A DNA stretch of 64,000 bases from Rheinheimera mesophila (GCF_000986865.1 NZ_LAVS01000086.1:1-64000), one strand, 5' to 3'; shown: positions 14,847 through 24,677, counted from the stretch's first letter. A program made the numbers and translations. Notes: a model not told the origin generated them from the sequence alone.

Positions 14847-14966
14847 ATGGCAGACGAAAATTTTAAAGAGTCTTTTGGTATTGGCCAATTAGTGTTACTG
14901 ATAGTCGCATTTGTGGTTTGCTTATGTTTACCACCGATCATCAGCTGGGTTCGCTTTTTCAGCTAA
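14847..14966 (+). CDS. 39-residue small membrane protein
   Basis: ATG at 14847 opens MADENFKESFGIGQLVLL followed by a hydrophobic helix IVAFVVCLCLPPII and a short SWVRFFS tail; stop at 14964-14966. The charged head, one membrane helix of about 19 residues with a Pro-Pro kink, and a basic/aromatic tail are typical of single-pass inner-membrane miniproteins. A strong terminator follows within 20 bases, which supports a real transcription unit. It may be the last gene of the hvf operon. I do not recognise the family; a weak GAG-type ribosome binding site is the main doubt. Confidence 0.55.
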   Translation: MADENFKESFGIGQLVLLIVAFVVCLCLPPIISWVRFFS

Positions 14967-14981
14967 AGTGTCGCGAGTGAC

Positions 14982-15009
14982 AAAAAAACCGCCTTGTGGC
15001 GGTTTTTTT
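14982..15009 (+). terminator. Rho-independent terminator before apt
   Basis: CCGCC-TTGT-GGCGG stem flanked by A and T runs (about 12 bp in total). It would end transcripts of the hvf operon and small membrane gene. Confidence 0.85.
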
Positions 15010-15073
15010 ATCTATTTTCAATGGAGAGCAAAGGGCTTGTCCCTTTTTATTAATTCAAATCAGGAAACTGAGA

Positions 15074-15622
15074 ATGACGACAGAATCTCTTTCTGCTTTA
15101 TTAAGCCAGGTGATCAAGGCGGTGCCTGATTACCCGAAACCAGGCATTTTATTTCGCGATGTGACCAGTCTGATGCTGGATGCTGAAGCTTTTGCCAAAG
15201 TGATAGACGCCTTTAAAGCACAGTATCAGCACAAAGGCTTTACTAAAATTGTCGGTACAGAATCCCGCGGCTTTATTTTTGGTGCACCTTTGGCTTATGC
15301 CATGGGTTTACCTTTTGTGCCAGTTCGTAAGCCGGGCAAGTTACCGCGTGAACGTATTGCACAGTCCTATCAATTGGAATATGGCGAGGACACGCTGGAA
15401 ATTCACAAAGACGCGATAGTCTCAGGTGATAAGGTGCTGTTAGTGGATGACTTATTGGCCACAGGTGGTACTATTGCCGCAACAACCAGTTTAGTGGAGC
15501 GCTTAGGTGGCAAAGCCACTGATGCTGCTTTTGTGGTGAATCTGCCAGATTTAGGCGGACAAGCACGGTTAGAAAAGCTGGGTTTAAACCTCTACAGTCT
15601 GGTTGAATTTGCAGGCGATTAA
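15074..15622 (+). CDS. apt: Adenine phosphoribosyltransferase
   Basis: Salvages adenine to AMP with PRPP. 182 residues from ATG 15074, which has AGGAAA before it and aligns with E. coli Apt; an upstream extension to 14996 runs through the terminator and is rejected. Seen: [47 protein letters not shown] and the PRPP loop [13 protein letters not shown]. apt is followed by dnaX, ybaB, recR and htpG as in E. coli. Confidence 0.96.
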   Translation: MTTESLSALLSQVIKAVPDYPKPGILFRDVTSLMLDAEAFAKVIDAFKAQYQHKGFTKIVGTESRGFIFGAPLAYAMGLPFVPVRKPGKLPRERIAQSYQLEYGEDTLEIHKDAIVSGDKVLLVDDLLATGGTIAATTSLVERLGGKATDAAFVVNLPDLGGQARLEKLGLNLYSLVEFAGD

Positions 15623-15712
15623 TTCCAACCTAGCCAGCATTGCAGTGACAGTGCGCAGCCAGCAAGGCTGTCGCTTCAGGTACAAGGGCTAAAACACATA
15701 GGCACAGGTGAC

Positions 15713-17866
15713 ATGAGTTATCAGGTACTGGCAAGAAAATGGCGACCGCAACATTTTGGTCAACTGGTCGGCCAGGATCATGTGAAAACAGCGCTGACCA
15801 ATGCGCTCAACCACAACAGATTGCATCATGCCTATTTATTTACCGGTACCCGTGGTGTCGGTAAAACCACCATAGCCCGTATTTTTGCCAAAAGCTTAAA
15901 TTGCGAAACCGGTGTCACCTCCACGCCATGTGGCGTGTGCAGTGCTTGTGTGGAGATTGATCAGGGATTTTTTGTTGATCTGTTAGAAATTGACGCGGCC
16001 TCCCGTACTAAAGTGGAAGACACCCGCGATTTACTCGACAATGTGCAATACGCGCCCAGTCGTGGCCGTTATAAAGTCTATTTAATCGACGAAGTGCATA
16101 TGCTGTCGCGCCACAGTTTCAACGCACTGTTGAAAACTCTGGAAGAACCGCCACCCCATGTAAAATTTTTGCTGGCAACGACAGATCCACAAAAGTTACC
16201 GGTGACCGTGTTATCCCGTTGTTTGCAGTTCAGTTTAAAGGCGCTGAGCCCAGAGCAGATTAAACAGCACTTAGCTTATGTCCTGGCGCAAGAGGGGATC
16301 CCGGCGGCAGAGGATGCGCTGGCGTTGTTAGCTCGTGCTGCCAAAGGCAGTTTACGCGATTCATTAAGCTTAACCGATCAAGCCATAGCCCAGAGTAATG
16401 CCAATATCACTGTGCCTTTAGTGCGCGATATGTTGGGCTATCTGGAGCAGCAATGGGCCGAGCTCTTATTAGCCGCGGTAATTAACCGGGATTTAGCCGC
16501 GCTGAAACAGCATCTGGATCAATTGGTGCAGCAACACAGTCATTTTGCCCATGTGCTGGATGATATGCTGGCCTTGTTGCATTTAGCAGCCTTAAGTCAG
16601 TTTAACTGGCAGGCCGCTGATGTAGTGACAGAACACAGTGCTTTTGTGCAGCAATTGGCAGAGCAACAAAGCCCTGAACAATTGCAGCTATTTTATCAGT
16701 TATTGATTTCCGGCAAAAAAGAATTGGCCTTTGCACCAGAACCCCGTATTGGTCTGGAGATGGCATTGTTGCGGGCTGTCGCTTTTGTACCTGGTACTGC
16801 TGAGGCCTCTCCTGCGATGCGAGCTTCAGCGCATGTGTCGCATGCGGCTGAACTGAAAGCGAAATTTAATTTGCCCGAAACCCCAACTGTGGCTAAAGAG
16901 TCTGAAGTTGTGCCTGCTGTGGTGGCTACAACTGAAGCCCCGGAGGTAGCTGCGCAGCAGGTTGTAACAGAAGTTAGTGCACCTGTGGTACCAGCTTCGG
17001 CTCCTGCAGGTATTGCCGCTTCTATATTGGCGCGGCGTGGTATTAAGGCAGATCCTGTCAGTGCTGATAAAGCAGTGGAGACTCAAAGCGAAAAAAAGTC
17101 TGAACCTGCTCCTGCTGTAGCCGCGGCTGCAGAGCCTGTGGCTATGCAAAGCACACAGCTTGCGCCGGAGCCTGTGGTACCAGAGTGGCAGTCCAGAGTT
17201 CAGCGCCCTGATGTGCAGCAACAAACTCCGGTAGCTATTGAGCAAAGCGCTGTGATGCAGGCCGCTATGCCAGAACAAGCCGAAGTGAGCATGCCGGCTT
17301 ATCCGGATGATATTGATGCCACAGATCTGCCAACAGAAGATGCAGATTTTGCCGCCGATTGGGCCTGGCAGGAGTTTCAACAACAGCATCAAGCACAACC
17401 AGAAGCTGTAACGACGCAACCTGAACCTAAAGCGCAGTACCGTTTTGACGGCGTGATCACCGCCGAAAACTTTTCAGTGCGTCTCGCCGCTCAGGTGGAC
17501 GAGTGGGCCGCTTTTGTCGATAGCCTAAACTTAGGTGGCCTATTACGTTTGTATTTGCTGCACAGCGCTATGAGCTGGGCTGGGGATACTGTGCAATTGC
17601 AGGTTTGTCAAAGCCAGCAACATCTGGATAAAGAAAAGTTCCGGGCAGAAATGGTCAAAGAACTGAGTCAGGCCTTTCACAAAGCGGTACGACTGGATAT
17701 TCAGTATCAGCCCTGGGTAGAGACTTGTCCTGTGGCTATTCAGCAGCGTATTGAGCGCGAACGTTATGTTTATGTCGAGCAGTTATTGCAGCAAGACCCT
17801 TGGGTGGTGCAATTGCAAAAAGACTTTGGGGCGGAAATAGTGCCGGACAGTATTGTCGTCAACTAA
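15713..17866 (+). CDS. dnaX: DNA polymerase III subunits tau and gamma
   Basis: Clamp-loader ATPase and organiser of the replisome; tau also ties polymerase cores and DnaB. 717 residues: AAA+ domain with Walker [12 protein letters not shown] (about 45-55), four zinc cysteines in [17 protein letters not shown], Walker [12 protein letters not shown] motif SRCLQF; clamp-loader collar to about 370; a long Ala/Pro/Glu-rich linker (about 375-570); and the tau C-terminal alpha-binding region. A slippery A-AAA-AAG heptamer at 17092-17098 followed at once by an in-frame -1 TGA (17101) predicts a gamma product of about 463 residues ending in Val. ybaB follows after 76 bases. Confidence 0.96.
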   Translation: MSYQVLARKWRPQHFGQLVGQDHVKTALTNALNHNRLHHAYLFTGTRGVGKTTIARIFAKSLNCETGVTSTPCGVCSACVEIDQGFFVDLLEIDAASRTKVEDTRDLLDNVQYAPSRGRYKVYLIDEVHMLSRHSFNALLKTLEEPPPHVKFLLATTDPQKLPVTVLSRCLQFSLKALSPEQIKQHLAYVLAQEGIPAAEDALALLARAAKGSLRDSLSLTDQAIAQSNANITVPLVRDMLGYLEQQWAELLLAAVINRDLAALKQHLDQLVQQHSHFAHVLDDMLALLHLAALSQFNWQAADVVTEHSAFVQQLAEQQSPEQLQLFYQLLISGKKELAFAPEPRIGLEMALLRAVAFVPGTAEASPAMRASAHVSHAAELKAKFNLPETPTVAKESEVVPAVVATTEAPEVAAQQVVTEVSAPVVPASAPAGIAASILARRGIKADPVSADKAVETQSEKKSEPAPAVAAAAEPVAMQSTQLAPEPVVPEWQSRVQRPDVQQQTPVAIEQSAVMQAAMPEQAEVSMPAYPDDIDATDLPTEDADFAADWAWQEFQQQHQAQPEAVTTQPEPKAQYRFDGVITAENFSVRLAAQVDEWAAFVDSLNLGGLLRLYLLHSAMSWAGDTVQLQVCQSQQHLDKEKFRAEMVKELSQAFHKAVRLDIQYQPWVETCPVAIQQRIERERYVYVEQLLQQDPWVVQLQKDFGAEIVPDSIVVN
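17077..17135 (+). promoter_or_regulatory. Programmed -1 ribosomal frameshift signal in dnaX
   Basis: Three parts in the E. coli order: an internal SD-like GGAG (17077-17080), the heptamer A-AAA-AAG in frame (17092-17098) 11 bases later, and a bulged hairpin (17108-17135; GCTC-TGC pairs with GCA-GAGC, inner AGC/GCT with a CGCG loop). After the slip the reading is AAA AAA GTC TGA, so gamma stops one codon later. Confidence 0.85.
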
Positions 17867-17942
17867 TTCGTCTTGTGTTTTGGGGCCCAAGTCATTATCT
17901 TGTCGCCAGTTAAATCGAGTCATTTTTAAAGAGAGTACAGTT

Positions 17943-18278
17943 ATGTTCAAAGGTGGTGGTGGCGGTTTAGGCAATATCATGAAGCAGGCGCAAGCCATGC
18001 AGGATAAAATGCAAAAGGCCCAGCAGGAATTGGCTAATCTGGAAGTGACAGGCGAGTCCGGTGCTGGTCTGGTCAAAGTGACCATGACAGGCAACCACAA
18101 TGTACGCCGTGTCAGCATAGACGACAGTCTGATGCAGGATGACAAAGAAATGGTGGAAGACTTAGTGGCTGCTGCTATCAACGATGCAGTGCGTCGTGTT
18201 GAAGAAGCTAATAAAGCCAAAATGGCTGCTGTGACCGGTGGTATGCAATTACCTCCTGGTTTTAAGATGCCGTTTTAA
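17943..18278 (+). CDS. ybaB: YbaB/EbfC nucleoid-associated protein
   Basis: Small DNA-binding dimer that coats or bridges DNA. 111 residues from ATG 17943, preceded by GAGAG; the upstream open frame from 17853 is not part of the family. The start [20 protein letters not shown], then the helical [20 protein letters not shown] and the C-terminal [12 protein letters not shown] are diagnostic. It lies between dnaX and recR as in most bacteria. Confidence 0.95.
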   Translation: MFKGGGGGLGNIMKQAQAMQDKMQKAQQELANLEVTGESGAGLVKVTMTGNHNVRRVSIDDSLMQDDKEMVEDLVAAAINDAVRRVEEANKAKMAAVTGGMQLPPGFKMPF

Positions 18279-18296
18279 GTTGTTGTCTGACAGCGC

Positions 18297-18899
18297 ATGA
18301 ATAAATTCAGCCCTTTGCTGCAGCAGTTGATCGACGCCTTGCGTATATTGCCGGGCGTAGGTCCAAAGTCGGCTCAACGTATTGCCCTGCAGTTGCTCGA
18401 ACGCAACAGAACAGGGGCCATGCAGTTGGCCAAAGCTTTGGCTGTAGCGATGGAGAAGGTAGGGCACTGCCAGCAGTGCCGTACTTTTTGCGAAACTGAT
18501 TTATGTGCTATTTGTTCAGATCCAAGGCGCAGCGACAGTCAAAGCCTTTGTATTGTCGCATCGTCTTCCGACCAGTTTGCCATAGAGCAAACCGGTCAGT
18601 TTAAAGGCCGCTATTTTGTCTTGCAGGGCCAGTTGTCGCCGCTTGATGGTATAGGACCTGCAGAACTTGGCCTGGATTTACTGCAAAAGCAGTTAGGTAC
18701 AGGTTCAGTGCAGGAAGTGATACTGGCGACTAATCCGACTGTCGAAGGCGATGCCACGGCCTATTACATTGCTGAGCAGTGTAAAAAGTATCAGGTGAAT
18801 GTGTCCCGTATCGCCCATGGTGTGCCTGTCGGTGGGGATTTAGAGTATGTCGACGGGACTACCCTGTCGCACGCCTTTAGTGGCCGCAAACCCATCTGA
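18297..18899 (+). CDS. recR: Recombination protein RecR
   Basis: Acts with RecF and RecO to load RecA at gaps. 200 residues: helix-hairpin-helix ([20 protein letters not shown]), zinc finger [16 protein letters not shown] (about 58-73), and a Toprim domain with [17 protein letters not shown] and the C-terminal [16 protein letters not shown]. Its ATG comes 18 bases after ybaB. An 84-base repeat and the htpG heat-shock promoter fill the gap to htpG. Confidence 0.96.
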   Translation: MNKFSPLLQQLIDALRILPGVGPKSAQRIALQLLERNRTGAMQLAKALAVAMEKVGHCQQCRTFCETDLCAICSDPRRSDSQSLCIVASSSDQFAIEQTGQFKGRYFVLQGQLSPLDGIGPAELGLDLLQKQLGTGSVQEVILATNPTVEGDATAYYIAEQCKKYQVNVSRIAHGVPVGGDLEYVDGTTLSHAFSGRKPI

Positions 18900-18914
18900 G
18901 CTTCGTCCTTGAAG

Positions 18915-18998
18915 CTATAGCTTTGTTGGTTCCGCCTCTCGGCCCAATTGCATAGTAAGCTATGTATATTGGGGACTCGCATGCTCGCCGCCGCGCTC
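18915..18998 (-). repeat. 84-base structured intergenic repeat, copy A
   Basis: On the minus strand this matches the element at 42705-42788 in length and in ordered blocks: AGCGCGG, CCCCA, CATAG, CTATG, TGGG, CAACAA. The centre folds as CCCAAT...CATAG/CTATG...ATTGGG. It sits between recR and htpG. It looks like one of the small dispersed hairpin elements of gammaproteobacterial intergenic regions. Confidence 0.65.
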
Positions 18999-19067
18999 TA
19001 ACTTTGCTTATTTTTTCTCCGGTTGCCTGATCCTCCATTTTGTTCCGGGTTTTACCGCTATTGCCCC

Positions 19068-19096
19068 CTTGATATTTGTGGGTATTAAACCCATAT
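19068..19096 (+). promoter_or_regulatory. Sigma32-type heat-shock promoter of htpG
   Basis: CTTGA (19068-19072) within CCCCCTTGAT, a 17-base gap, then CCCATAT (19090-19096), about 50 bases before the ATG. This fits the RpoH pattern CTTGA...CCCAT and the known heat control of htpG. Confidence 0.65.
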
Positions 19097-19146
19097 CCTT
19101 GCCAGCGTCAATTTAAAGTCATTCTAGGTAAGAAAAGGAGCTGTAT

Positions 19147-21078
19147 ATGACTGAAACAGTACAAAAACAAAAGCACGGCTTTCAGGCCGAGGTCAAACAA
19201 CTTCTGCAGCTGATGATCCACTCGCTGTACTCCAATAAAGAAATCTTCCTGCGTGAGCTGGTGTCCAATGCCTCAGATGCGGCCGATAAACTACGCTTTT
19301 TAGCCTTGTCAGACAGCAGTCTGTACGACAATGACGGCGAGTTGCGGGTCCGTATCAGTCTGGATGAAGCGGCTAAAACCATTACCATCAGCGATAACGG
19401 TATCGGTATGACACAGGATGAAGTCATTAGCCATTTAGGTACTATCGCTAAATCTGGTACTAAAGAGTTTTTTGGCCAGCTTTCTGGTGATCAAACCAAA
19501 GATTCCCAGCTAATAGGCCAGTTTGGTGTAGGTTTCTATTCCGCTTTTATCGTGGCCGACAAAGTAACAGTGAAAACCCGTAAGGCCGGTGCACCGGCTG
19601 ATTCTGCCGTACAGTGGGAGTCAACGGGCGAAGGTGACTACACCATCGAGCCTATTGTCAAAGCCAGCCGTGGTACCGACATCATCCTGCATTTACGTGA
19701 GGAAGAAACTGAGTTTTTAAGTCAGTGGAAAGTCGAGTCCATTGTGACAAAATACTCGGACCATATCAGCATTCCGGTGGAGATGTATCAGGAAGGCACA
19801 CCAGAGCGTGACGGTGAAGACGGCGAAAAAATTCCTGCAACCGAGGGCTACTGGAAAGCGGTGAACAAAGCCACAGCACTGTGGATGCGTGATAAATCTG
19901 AAGTCACAGACAATGAGTACCAGGAATTTTACAAGCATATCTCTCATGACTGGACTGAGCCACTGACCTGGAGTCACAACAAAGTCGAAGGTAATACCAA
20001 CTACACCAGCTTATTGTATGTGCCGAAAAAGGCTCCTTTTGATCTGTGGAACCGTGAGGCCCGTCATGGCTTAAAACTCTATGTCCAGCGTGTATTTATT
20101 ATGGATGACGCTGAACAGTTTATGCCAAGCTATCTGCGTTTTATCAAAGGCGTGCTGGACTCCAGCGATTTACCGCTGAACGTATCACGTGAAATTCTGC
20201 AGGATACCAAAGTGACCCAAAGCCTGCGTAAAGGCTGTACTTCACGTGTGTTGAAAATGCTGGAGAAAATGGCCAAAGCTGACGATCAAACCGAATACCA
20301 GACCTTCTGGACTGAGTTTGGTCAGGTGATGAAAGAGGGCCCGGCTGAAGATTTTGCCAACAAGGAAACCATCGCCAAGTTACTGCGTTTTGCTTCAACT
20401 CACACTGATACGGCCGAGCAGAATGTTAGCTTAGAAGCTTATGTCAGCCGGATGAAAGAAGGTCAGGACGAGATTTATTTTATTGTTGCTGATAGCTTCG
20501 AAGCCGCTAAATACAGCCCGCACTTGGAAGTGCTGCGTAAAAAAGGCATTGAAGTCTTGTTGTTGTCCGATCGTATCGACGAATGGTTAATGCAGCATCT
20601 GACTGAGTTTGAAGGCAAAAAGCTGCGTTCTGTCGCCAAAGGTAATCTGGATATCAGCAAGCTGGACGACGAAGAAACCAAAAAAGCTCAGGAAGAAACA
20701 GAAAAGCAATTTGCGGCTGTGACAGAACGTTTTAAAACCGCATTAGGTGATCAGGTGAAAGCGGTAAAAATCAGCCATCGTTTAACCGATAGCCCGGCTT
20801 GTGTGGTCACTGACGAGTTTGATATGAGCACACAGATGATCAAGTTGATGGAATCTGTTGGTCAGAAAGTGCCGGACGTGAAACCTATTTTTGAATTGAA
20901 CCCGGAGCATGCGTTGGTGAAACATATTGCCGATGTGCAGGACGAAACTCAGTTTAAACAGTGGGCTGAAGTCTTGTTGGATCAGGCGTTGCTCGCTGAA
21001 CGTGGCAGCCTGAAAAATCCTGCCACTTTTGTCAGCCGCTTAAACGCATTACTGCTGGATTTATCGAAAAAAGCATAA
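19147..21078 (+). CDS. htpG: Chaperone protein HtpG (Hsp90)
   Basis: ATP-dependent cytosolic chaperone, 643 residues. N-terminal GHKL ATPase: [20 protein letters not shown] (about 34-53), DNGIGMT and [11 protein letters not shown]. Middle domain has [11 protein letters not shown] and the catalytic-loop region [14 protein letters not shown]; the C-terminal dimerisation domain follows. AGGAG precedes the ATG. A sigma32-like promoter and a terminator frame it as a single-gene unit. In E. coli adk follows htpG; here a repeat cluster and three genes intervene. Confidence 0.97.
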   Translation: MTETVQKQKHGFQAEVKQLLQLMIHSLYSNKEIFLRELVSNASDAADKLRFLALSDSSLYDNDGELRVRISLDEAAKTITISDNGIGMTQDEVISHLGTIAKSGTKEFFGQLSGDQTKDSQLIGQFGVGFYSAFIVADKVTVKTRKAGAPADSAVQWESTGEGDYTIEPIVKASRGTDIILHLREEETEFLSQWKVESIVTKYSDHISIPVEMYQEGTPERDGEDGEKIPATEGYWKAVNKATALWMRDKSEVTDNEYQEFYKHISHDWTEPLTWSHNKVEGNTNYTSLLYVPKKAPFDLWNREARHGLKLYVQRVFIMDDAEQFMPSYLRFIKGVLDSSDLPLNVSREILQDTKVTQSLRKGCTSRVLKMLEKMAKADDQTEYQTFWTEFGQVMKEGPAEDFANKETIAKLLRFASTHTDTAEQNVSLEAYVSRMKEGQDEIYFIVADSFEAAKYSPHLEVLRKKGIEVLLLSDRIDEWLMQHLTEFEGKKLRSVAKGNLDISKLDDEETKKAQEETEKQFAAVTERFKTALGDQVKAVKISHRLTDSPACVVTDEFDMSTQMIKLMESVGQKVPDVKPIFELNPEHALVKHIADVQDETQFKQWAEVLLDQALLAERGSLKNPATFVSRLNALLLDLSKKA

Positions 21079-21098
21079 GTTTTCTACGGTGTGATCAA

Positions 21099-21127
21099 AA
21101 GCCTCTGCTCGGACAGGGGCTTTTTTA
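21099..21127 (+). terminator. Rho-independent terminator of htpG
   Basis: 9-bp stem AAGCCTCTG/CAGGGGCTT (one G-U pair), 6-base loop, then TTTTT. It merges directly into the first 75-base repeat. Confidence 0.85.
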
Positions 21128-21351
21128 TTCGCTGCCATCCATGGCGCTCACCCTTGGGGCCAACGCTTCGCGTTGTTAAAAATGACTCCGGGTAATTTTT
21201 TATTCGCTGCCATCCATGGCGCTCACCCTTTGGGCTAACGCTTCGCGTTGTTAAAAATTGCTCCAGACAATTTTTTATTCGCTGCCATCCATGGCGCTCA
21301 CCCTTGGGGCCAACGCTTCGCGTTGTTAAAAATGACTCCGGGTAATTTTTT
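21127..21351 (+). repeat. Three tandem 75-base repeats
   Basis: Units start at 21127, 21202 and 21277 with ATTCGCTGCCATCCATGGCG. Units 1 and 3 are identical over all 75 bases; unit 2 differs at 7 positions. Each unit contains AACGC-TTC-GCGTT and an A/T-rich stem ending in a T-run (unit 2: AAAAATTG...CAATTTTT). Between units one stem pair changes from A-T to G-C on both sides, hinting that RNA structure is kept. No open frame runs through. Confidence 0.95.
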
Positions 21352-21406
21352 CTAAATCAGAGGAAAGATTTCCCGCTATTGCCCTGTCTTTTATCACAAC
21401 AGCATT

Positions 21407-22063
21407 ATGCGGAGCCTGCTTGTGATACAACAAAGTATCCTGTGTTATGAAAAATTAGTGACAAAGCTGCAGCGACTGGATTTTCTTGCTTTGTTGTTAC
21501 TGAGGTTATACCTGACACCTGTCATGATGCAGGCGGGCTGGACTAAGTTGGAAAACTTTGACAGTACATTAAGCTGGTTTGCTAACCCGGACTGGGGATT
21601 AGGGTTGCCTGCACCAGCTTTGTTGCTGAGCTTGGTGATTTTGCTGGAGTTAGCTGGTGGATTGGCATTGTTATTGGGGTTGTTTACCCGTCTGACCGCT
21701 GTGGGCTTGAGTATCACTATGCTGGTCGCTATGGTCACTGTACATGGCAAAAATGGCTGGCTGGCGATAGCCGATGCATCGAGCTGGTTGGCAGACGGCA
21801 CTATTTTTTATAACCAAGCTGTGCTGACTGCATCGGATAAACTGGCTAAAGTGAATCAAATTTTGCAACAACAGCCTGATTACGACTGGATGCTGTCCAG
21901 CGGCAAACTGGTGGTATTGAACAACGGTATAGAGTTTGCCGCTACTTATTTCGTGATGTTACTCGTTTTGGTCGTTTATGGCGCAGGGCGCTGGTTGAGC
22001 CTGGACTATTGGCTGTCGCCTAAGGTGGCTCGAACGGTCACATCTGAGGAGGAGCGCGCTTGA
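21407..22063 (+). CDS. DoxX-family membrane protein (HvfX-like)
   Basis: 218-residue inner-membrane protein with four hydrophobic helices. The first carries LLLLRLYLTPVMMQAGWTKL, followed by WFANPDWGLGLPAPALLL and a helix with LAGGLALLLGLFTRLTAVGL, the DoxX pattern seen in the DoxX members of DUF692/DUF2063 RiPP loci. A roughly 60-residue polar loop before the last helix is longer than in basic DoxX proteins. ATG 21407 is given; GTG at 21422 has a better placed CGGAG site and may be the true start. The stop overlaps the sigma gene (TTGA). It probably belongs functionally with the hvf operon 6.6 kb upstream, or it is a separate redox/stress membrane protein; this is inference. Confidence 0.8.
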   Translation: MRSLLVIQQSILCYEKLVTKLQRLDFLALLLLRLYLTPVMMQAGWTKLENFDSTLSWFANPDWGLGLPAPALLLSLVILLELAGGLALLLGLFTRLTAVGLSITMLVAMVTVHGKNGWLAIADASSWLADGTIFYNQAVLTASDKLAKVNQILQQQPDYDWMLSSGKLVVLNNGIEFAATYFVMLLVLVVYGAGRWLSLDYWLSPKVARTVTSEEERA

Positions 22064-22725
22064 GTTTGTTTCGTGCTATGCCCTATAGTGAACGGCCACA
22101 ACCGGACATCCAATCAAAGATCCAACCGGATACGGTACCTTCGTCGATAAGGACAAAAAATCTGATGTGGTGGTCAACAGCGAACACGGCTGAAAAAAAA
22201 CAGCGGCCAGAAAAGGAACAGCGCCAGCATAGCTATATGCAATTGGTGCATTTGTATCATGCGGATTTGTATCGTTATAGCTGCTGGATTTGCAAAAATA
22301 CCGATATCGCGGAAGATCTGGTGCAGGACACTTATCTGCGGGCCTGGAAAAGTATTGATTTATTACAAAATGAGGCATCGGCCAAAGCCTGGCTTTTTAC
22401 CATTTTACGTCATGAAAATGCCCGTCGTTTTGAACGTAAGCAATTTCAGTATCAGGAGGTTGAACAGGACCTGCTGTTGGATGAGCATCAGGTCAGCCCT
22501 GAACAATTGTATTCACAGCAGCAGTTGCTGAAGCAGCTTGAAAGTCTGGAGCCTGAATACAGTGAACCTTTGATCCTGCAACTGATCGGTGGTTTTAGTG
22601 GCGACGAAATCGCTCAGTTACTGTCTCTGAACCTCAATACAGTCAATACCCGTTTATTCCGCGCCCGTAAGCAGTTACGGGATTTATTAACTGATGAAAG
22701 CGCCAGGGAGCGAAAAAATGGATGA
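22060..22725 (+). CDS. ECF-type RNA polymerase sigma factor
   Basis: Region 2 is at about residues 60-125 (YMQLVHLYHADLYRYSCWI, DIAEDLVQDTYLRAWKSI, ASAKAWLFTILRHENARRF) and region 4 at about 160-212 (EYSEPLILQLIGGFSGDEIA, NLNTVNTRLFRARKQL). As called it has TTG overlapping the doxX stop, behind GAGGAGG, giving 221 residues with an unusual 60-residue head; ATG 22165 with AAGGA upstream would give a normal-sized N-terminus of about 25 residues before region 2. The DUF3379 gene overlaps its end, as expected for a sigma/anti-sigma pair. Target genes are unknown. Confidence 0.9.
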   Translation: MSLFRAMPYSERPQPDIQSKIQPDTVPSSIRTKNLMWWSTANTAEKKQRPEKEQRQHSYMQLVHLYHADLYRYSCWICKNTDIAEDLVQDTYLRAWKSIDLLQNEASAKAWLFTILRHENARRFERKQFQYQEVEQDLLLDEHQVSPEQLYSQQQLLKQLESLEPEYSEPLILQLIGGFSGDEIAQLLSLNLNTVNTRLFRARKQLRDLLTDESARERKNG

Positions 22726-23428
22726 GTTAGAAGTTCGTCGCCGTTTGCTGACTGATCCCTATCGGCTGAGTGCTGAGCAGCAGGAACAGTTGAAACAAGA
22801 CCCGGACAGTCAGCAATTTCATCAAGATATACTGCAGTTGGATCAACAGATCAGACAGCTATTAAGTCCGCCTGTGCCAAACACACTGGAACATAGCTTG
22901 TTGCTACAACAACATAAATACAAGCAACAGCAGCAAAAACGCTTTTATCAGCATCTGGTCGCACTGGCGGCTTCTGTCGCATTTTTAGCTGGTTTTGCCC
23001 TGAACTGGTCTTTTTTTCTGTATGGTTCACAAAGCCTTGGCGAGAACTCGCTGGCTCATGTCTACCACGAAGAGCCCTATATGCAGCAGAGAATGACCGC
23101 TTTGTCGTTAGCAGATGTGAATCTCAAATTAGCTGATTTTGATGCGCAGCTCAGTGCATCAGACTATAACGTGGTATTTGCTAATTATTGCAACTTCCGT
23201 GGCTCTCGCTCTTTGCATTTGGTGTTAGACACAGAACAAGGTTTGATGACGGTCTTTGTGGTGCCCAAAGAAAATTCTTTGAGTTTTGAAGCAGAATTCC
23301 ATGATGATAAATATCAGGGACGCAGTATTGCGACCCACAAAGCGATTCTGGTGATGGTCAGTGATAAAGCTGAAACACTTCAGCGGGGTGAGCAACAGGT
23401 ACTGAACAGTCTTCAATTTAAGGCTTGA
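22718..23428 (+). CDS. DUF3379-family protein, probable anti-sigma factor
   Basis: 236 residues from ATG 22718, which has AGGGAG at good spacing; it overlaps the sigma gene by 8 bases. Cytosolic head (residues 1-75) with MDELEVRRRLLTDPYRLSAE and Gln-rich helices, one membrane segment at about 83-105 (HLVALAASVAFLAGFALNW), and an exported domain with ANYCNFRGSRSLHLVLDTEQ. This layout, with the gene paired to an ECF sigma gene, suits a membrane-bound anti-sigma factor. The DUF3379 name is from memory of such Alteromonadales pairs; the biochemical role is inferred. Confidence 0.75.
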   Translation: MDELEVRRRLLTDPYRLSAEQQEQLKQDPDSQQFHQDILQLDQQIRQLLSPPVPNTLEHSLLLQQHKYKQQQQKRFYQHLVALAASVAFLAGFALNWSFFLYGSQSLGENSLAHVYHEEPYMQQRMTALSLADVNLKLADFDAQLSASDYNVVFANYCNFRGSRSLHLVLDTEQGLMTVFVVPKENSLSFEAEFHDDKYQGRSIATHKAILVMVSDKAETLQRGEQQVLNSLQFKA

Positions 23429-23438
23429 CCAACAAAAT

Positions 23439-23473
23439 CTTTGGAGGTGCTTTATGTGCCTCCAAAGCGTTTT
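23439..23473 (+). terminator. Terminator-like hairpin after the anti-sigma gene
   Basis: Perfect 9-bp stem CTTTGGAGG/CCTCCAAAG with an 11-base loop followed by CGTTTTCC; the T-run is short, so it may be weak. Confidence 0.65.
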
Positions 23474-23666
23474 CCAATAAAATCTTGTGTTTTCTTGATC
23501 TTCATCAATTTTAACCTGACAGCTTCGTTCCGTTTCTTTTTTACTGATTATTTATCAATGACTTAATTTTAATTTGCTCTGGTTGTTATTTCAGCGGCTT
23601 CACAATTTCACTACAAGGCTGTTGAGACAGCTTTTGCTCTGCAAAGCAGTAAAGATGCACGACCTT

Positions 23667-23701
23667 AGTCGAATAGCCTGCTGTGTTTATTCGACTTTTT
23701 T
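23667..23701 (+). terminator. Orphan strong terminator in the adk upstream region (possible sRNA 3' end)
   Basis: AGTCGAATA/TATTCGACT, a 9-bp perfect stem with a 12-base loop and TTTTTT, about 240 bases after the anti-sigma stop and after that gene's own hairpin. No convincing gene lies just before it. The 465-base region 23429-23893 otherwise shows only an 82-codon open frame at 23574 without family features. A small RNA ending here, begun near 23570 (TTTACT...TTAATT), is possible. Confidence 0.5.
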
Positions 23702-23839
23702 GTCTTTTAGCTGCATTTCTACCCATGAATTAGCCCAATGTGTCGTTGTAGCAAGTTATCCTACCAAAGTAGGCTTGACGAAGGCTTATCAGGTAAGACA
23801 AGCAGACAAATTCCTTGTCTGATGATGCGCATTATGTAA

Positions 23840-24538
<699 letters not shown>

Positions 24539-24556
24539 GTCTTAGCAGTATTGACC

Positions 24557-24580
24557 AAGCCCACGTTCAGTGGGCTTTTT
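24557..24580 (+). terminator. Rho-independent terminator of adk
   Basis: AAGCCCAC/GTGGGCTT stem with a 5-base loop and a T-run. Confidence 0.9.
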
Positions 24581-24677
24581 ATTAAATCGTTCAAGTGAAC
24601 CCTGTCGTTGAGGGTAGCCGCGCTGTTGCGGTTCATTTGGCATCTGGACAGCGTTTATCAGCCCAAGGTTAGTGAAT

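Noticed and set aside
14911-15129. 72-codon frame across the apt leader
   Set aside because: It runs through the terminator hairpin and overlaps the small membrane gene and apt in another frame.
21127-21351. CRISPR array
   Set aside because: Repeats are contiguous 75-base units without unique spacers and no cas genes are nearby.
23574-23822. 82-codon open frame upstream of adk
   Set aside because: No family features, Cys/Phe-rich composition unlike real proteins here, and a strong terminator lies inside it.
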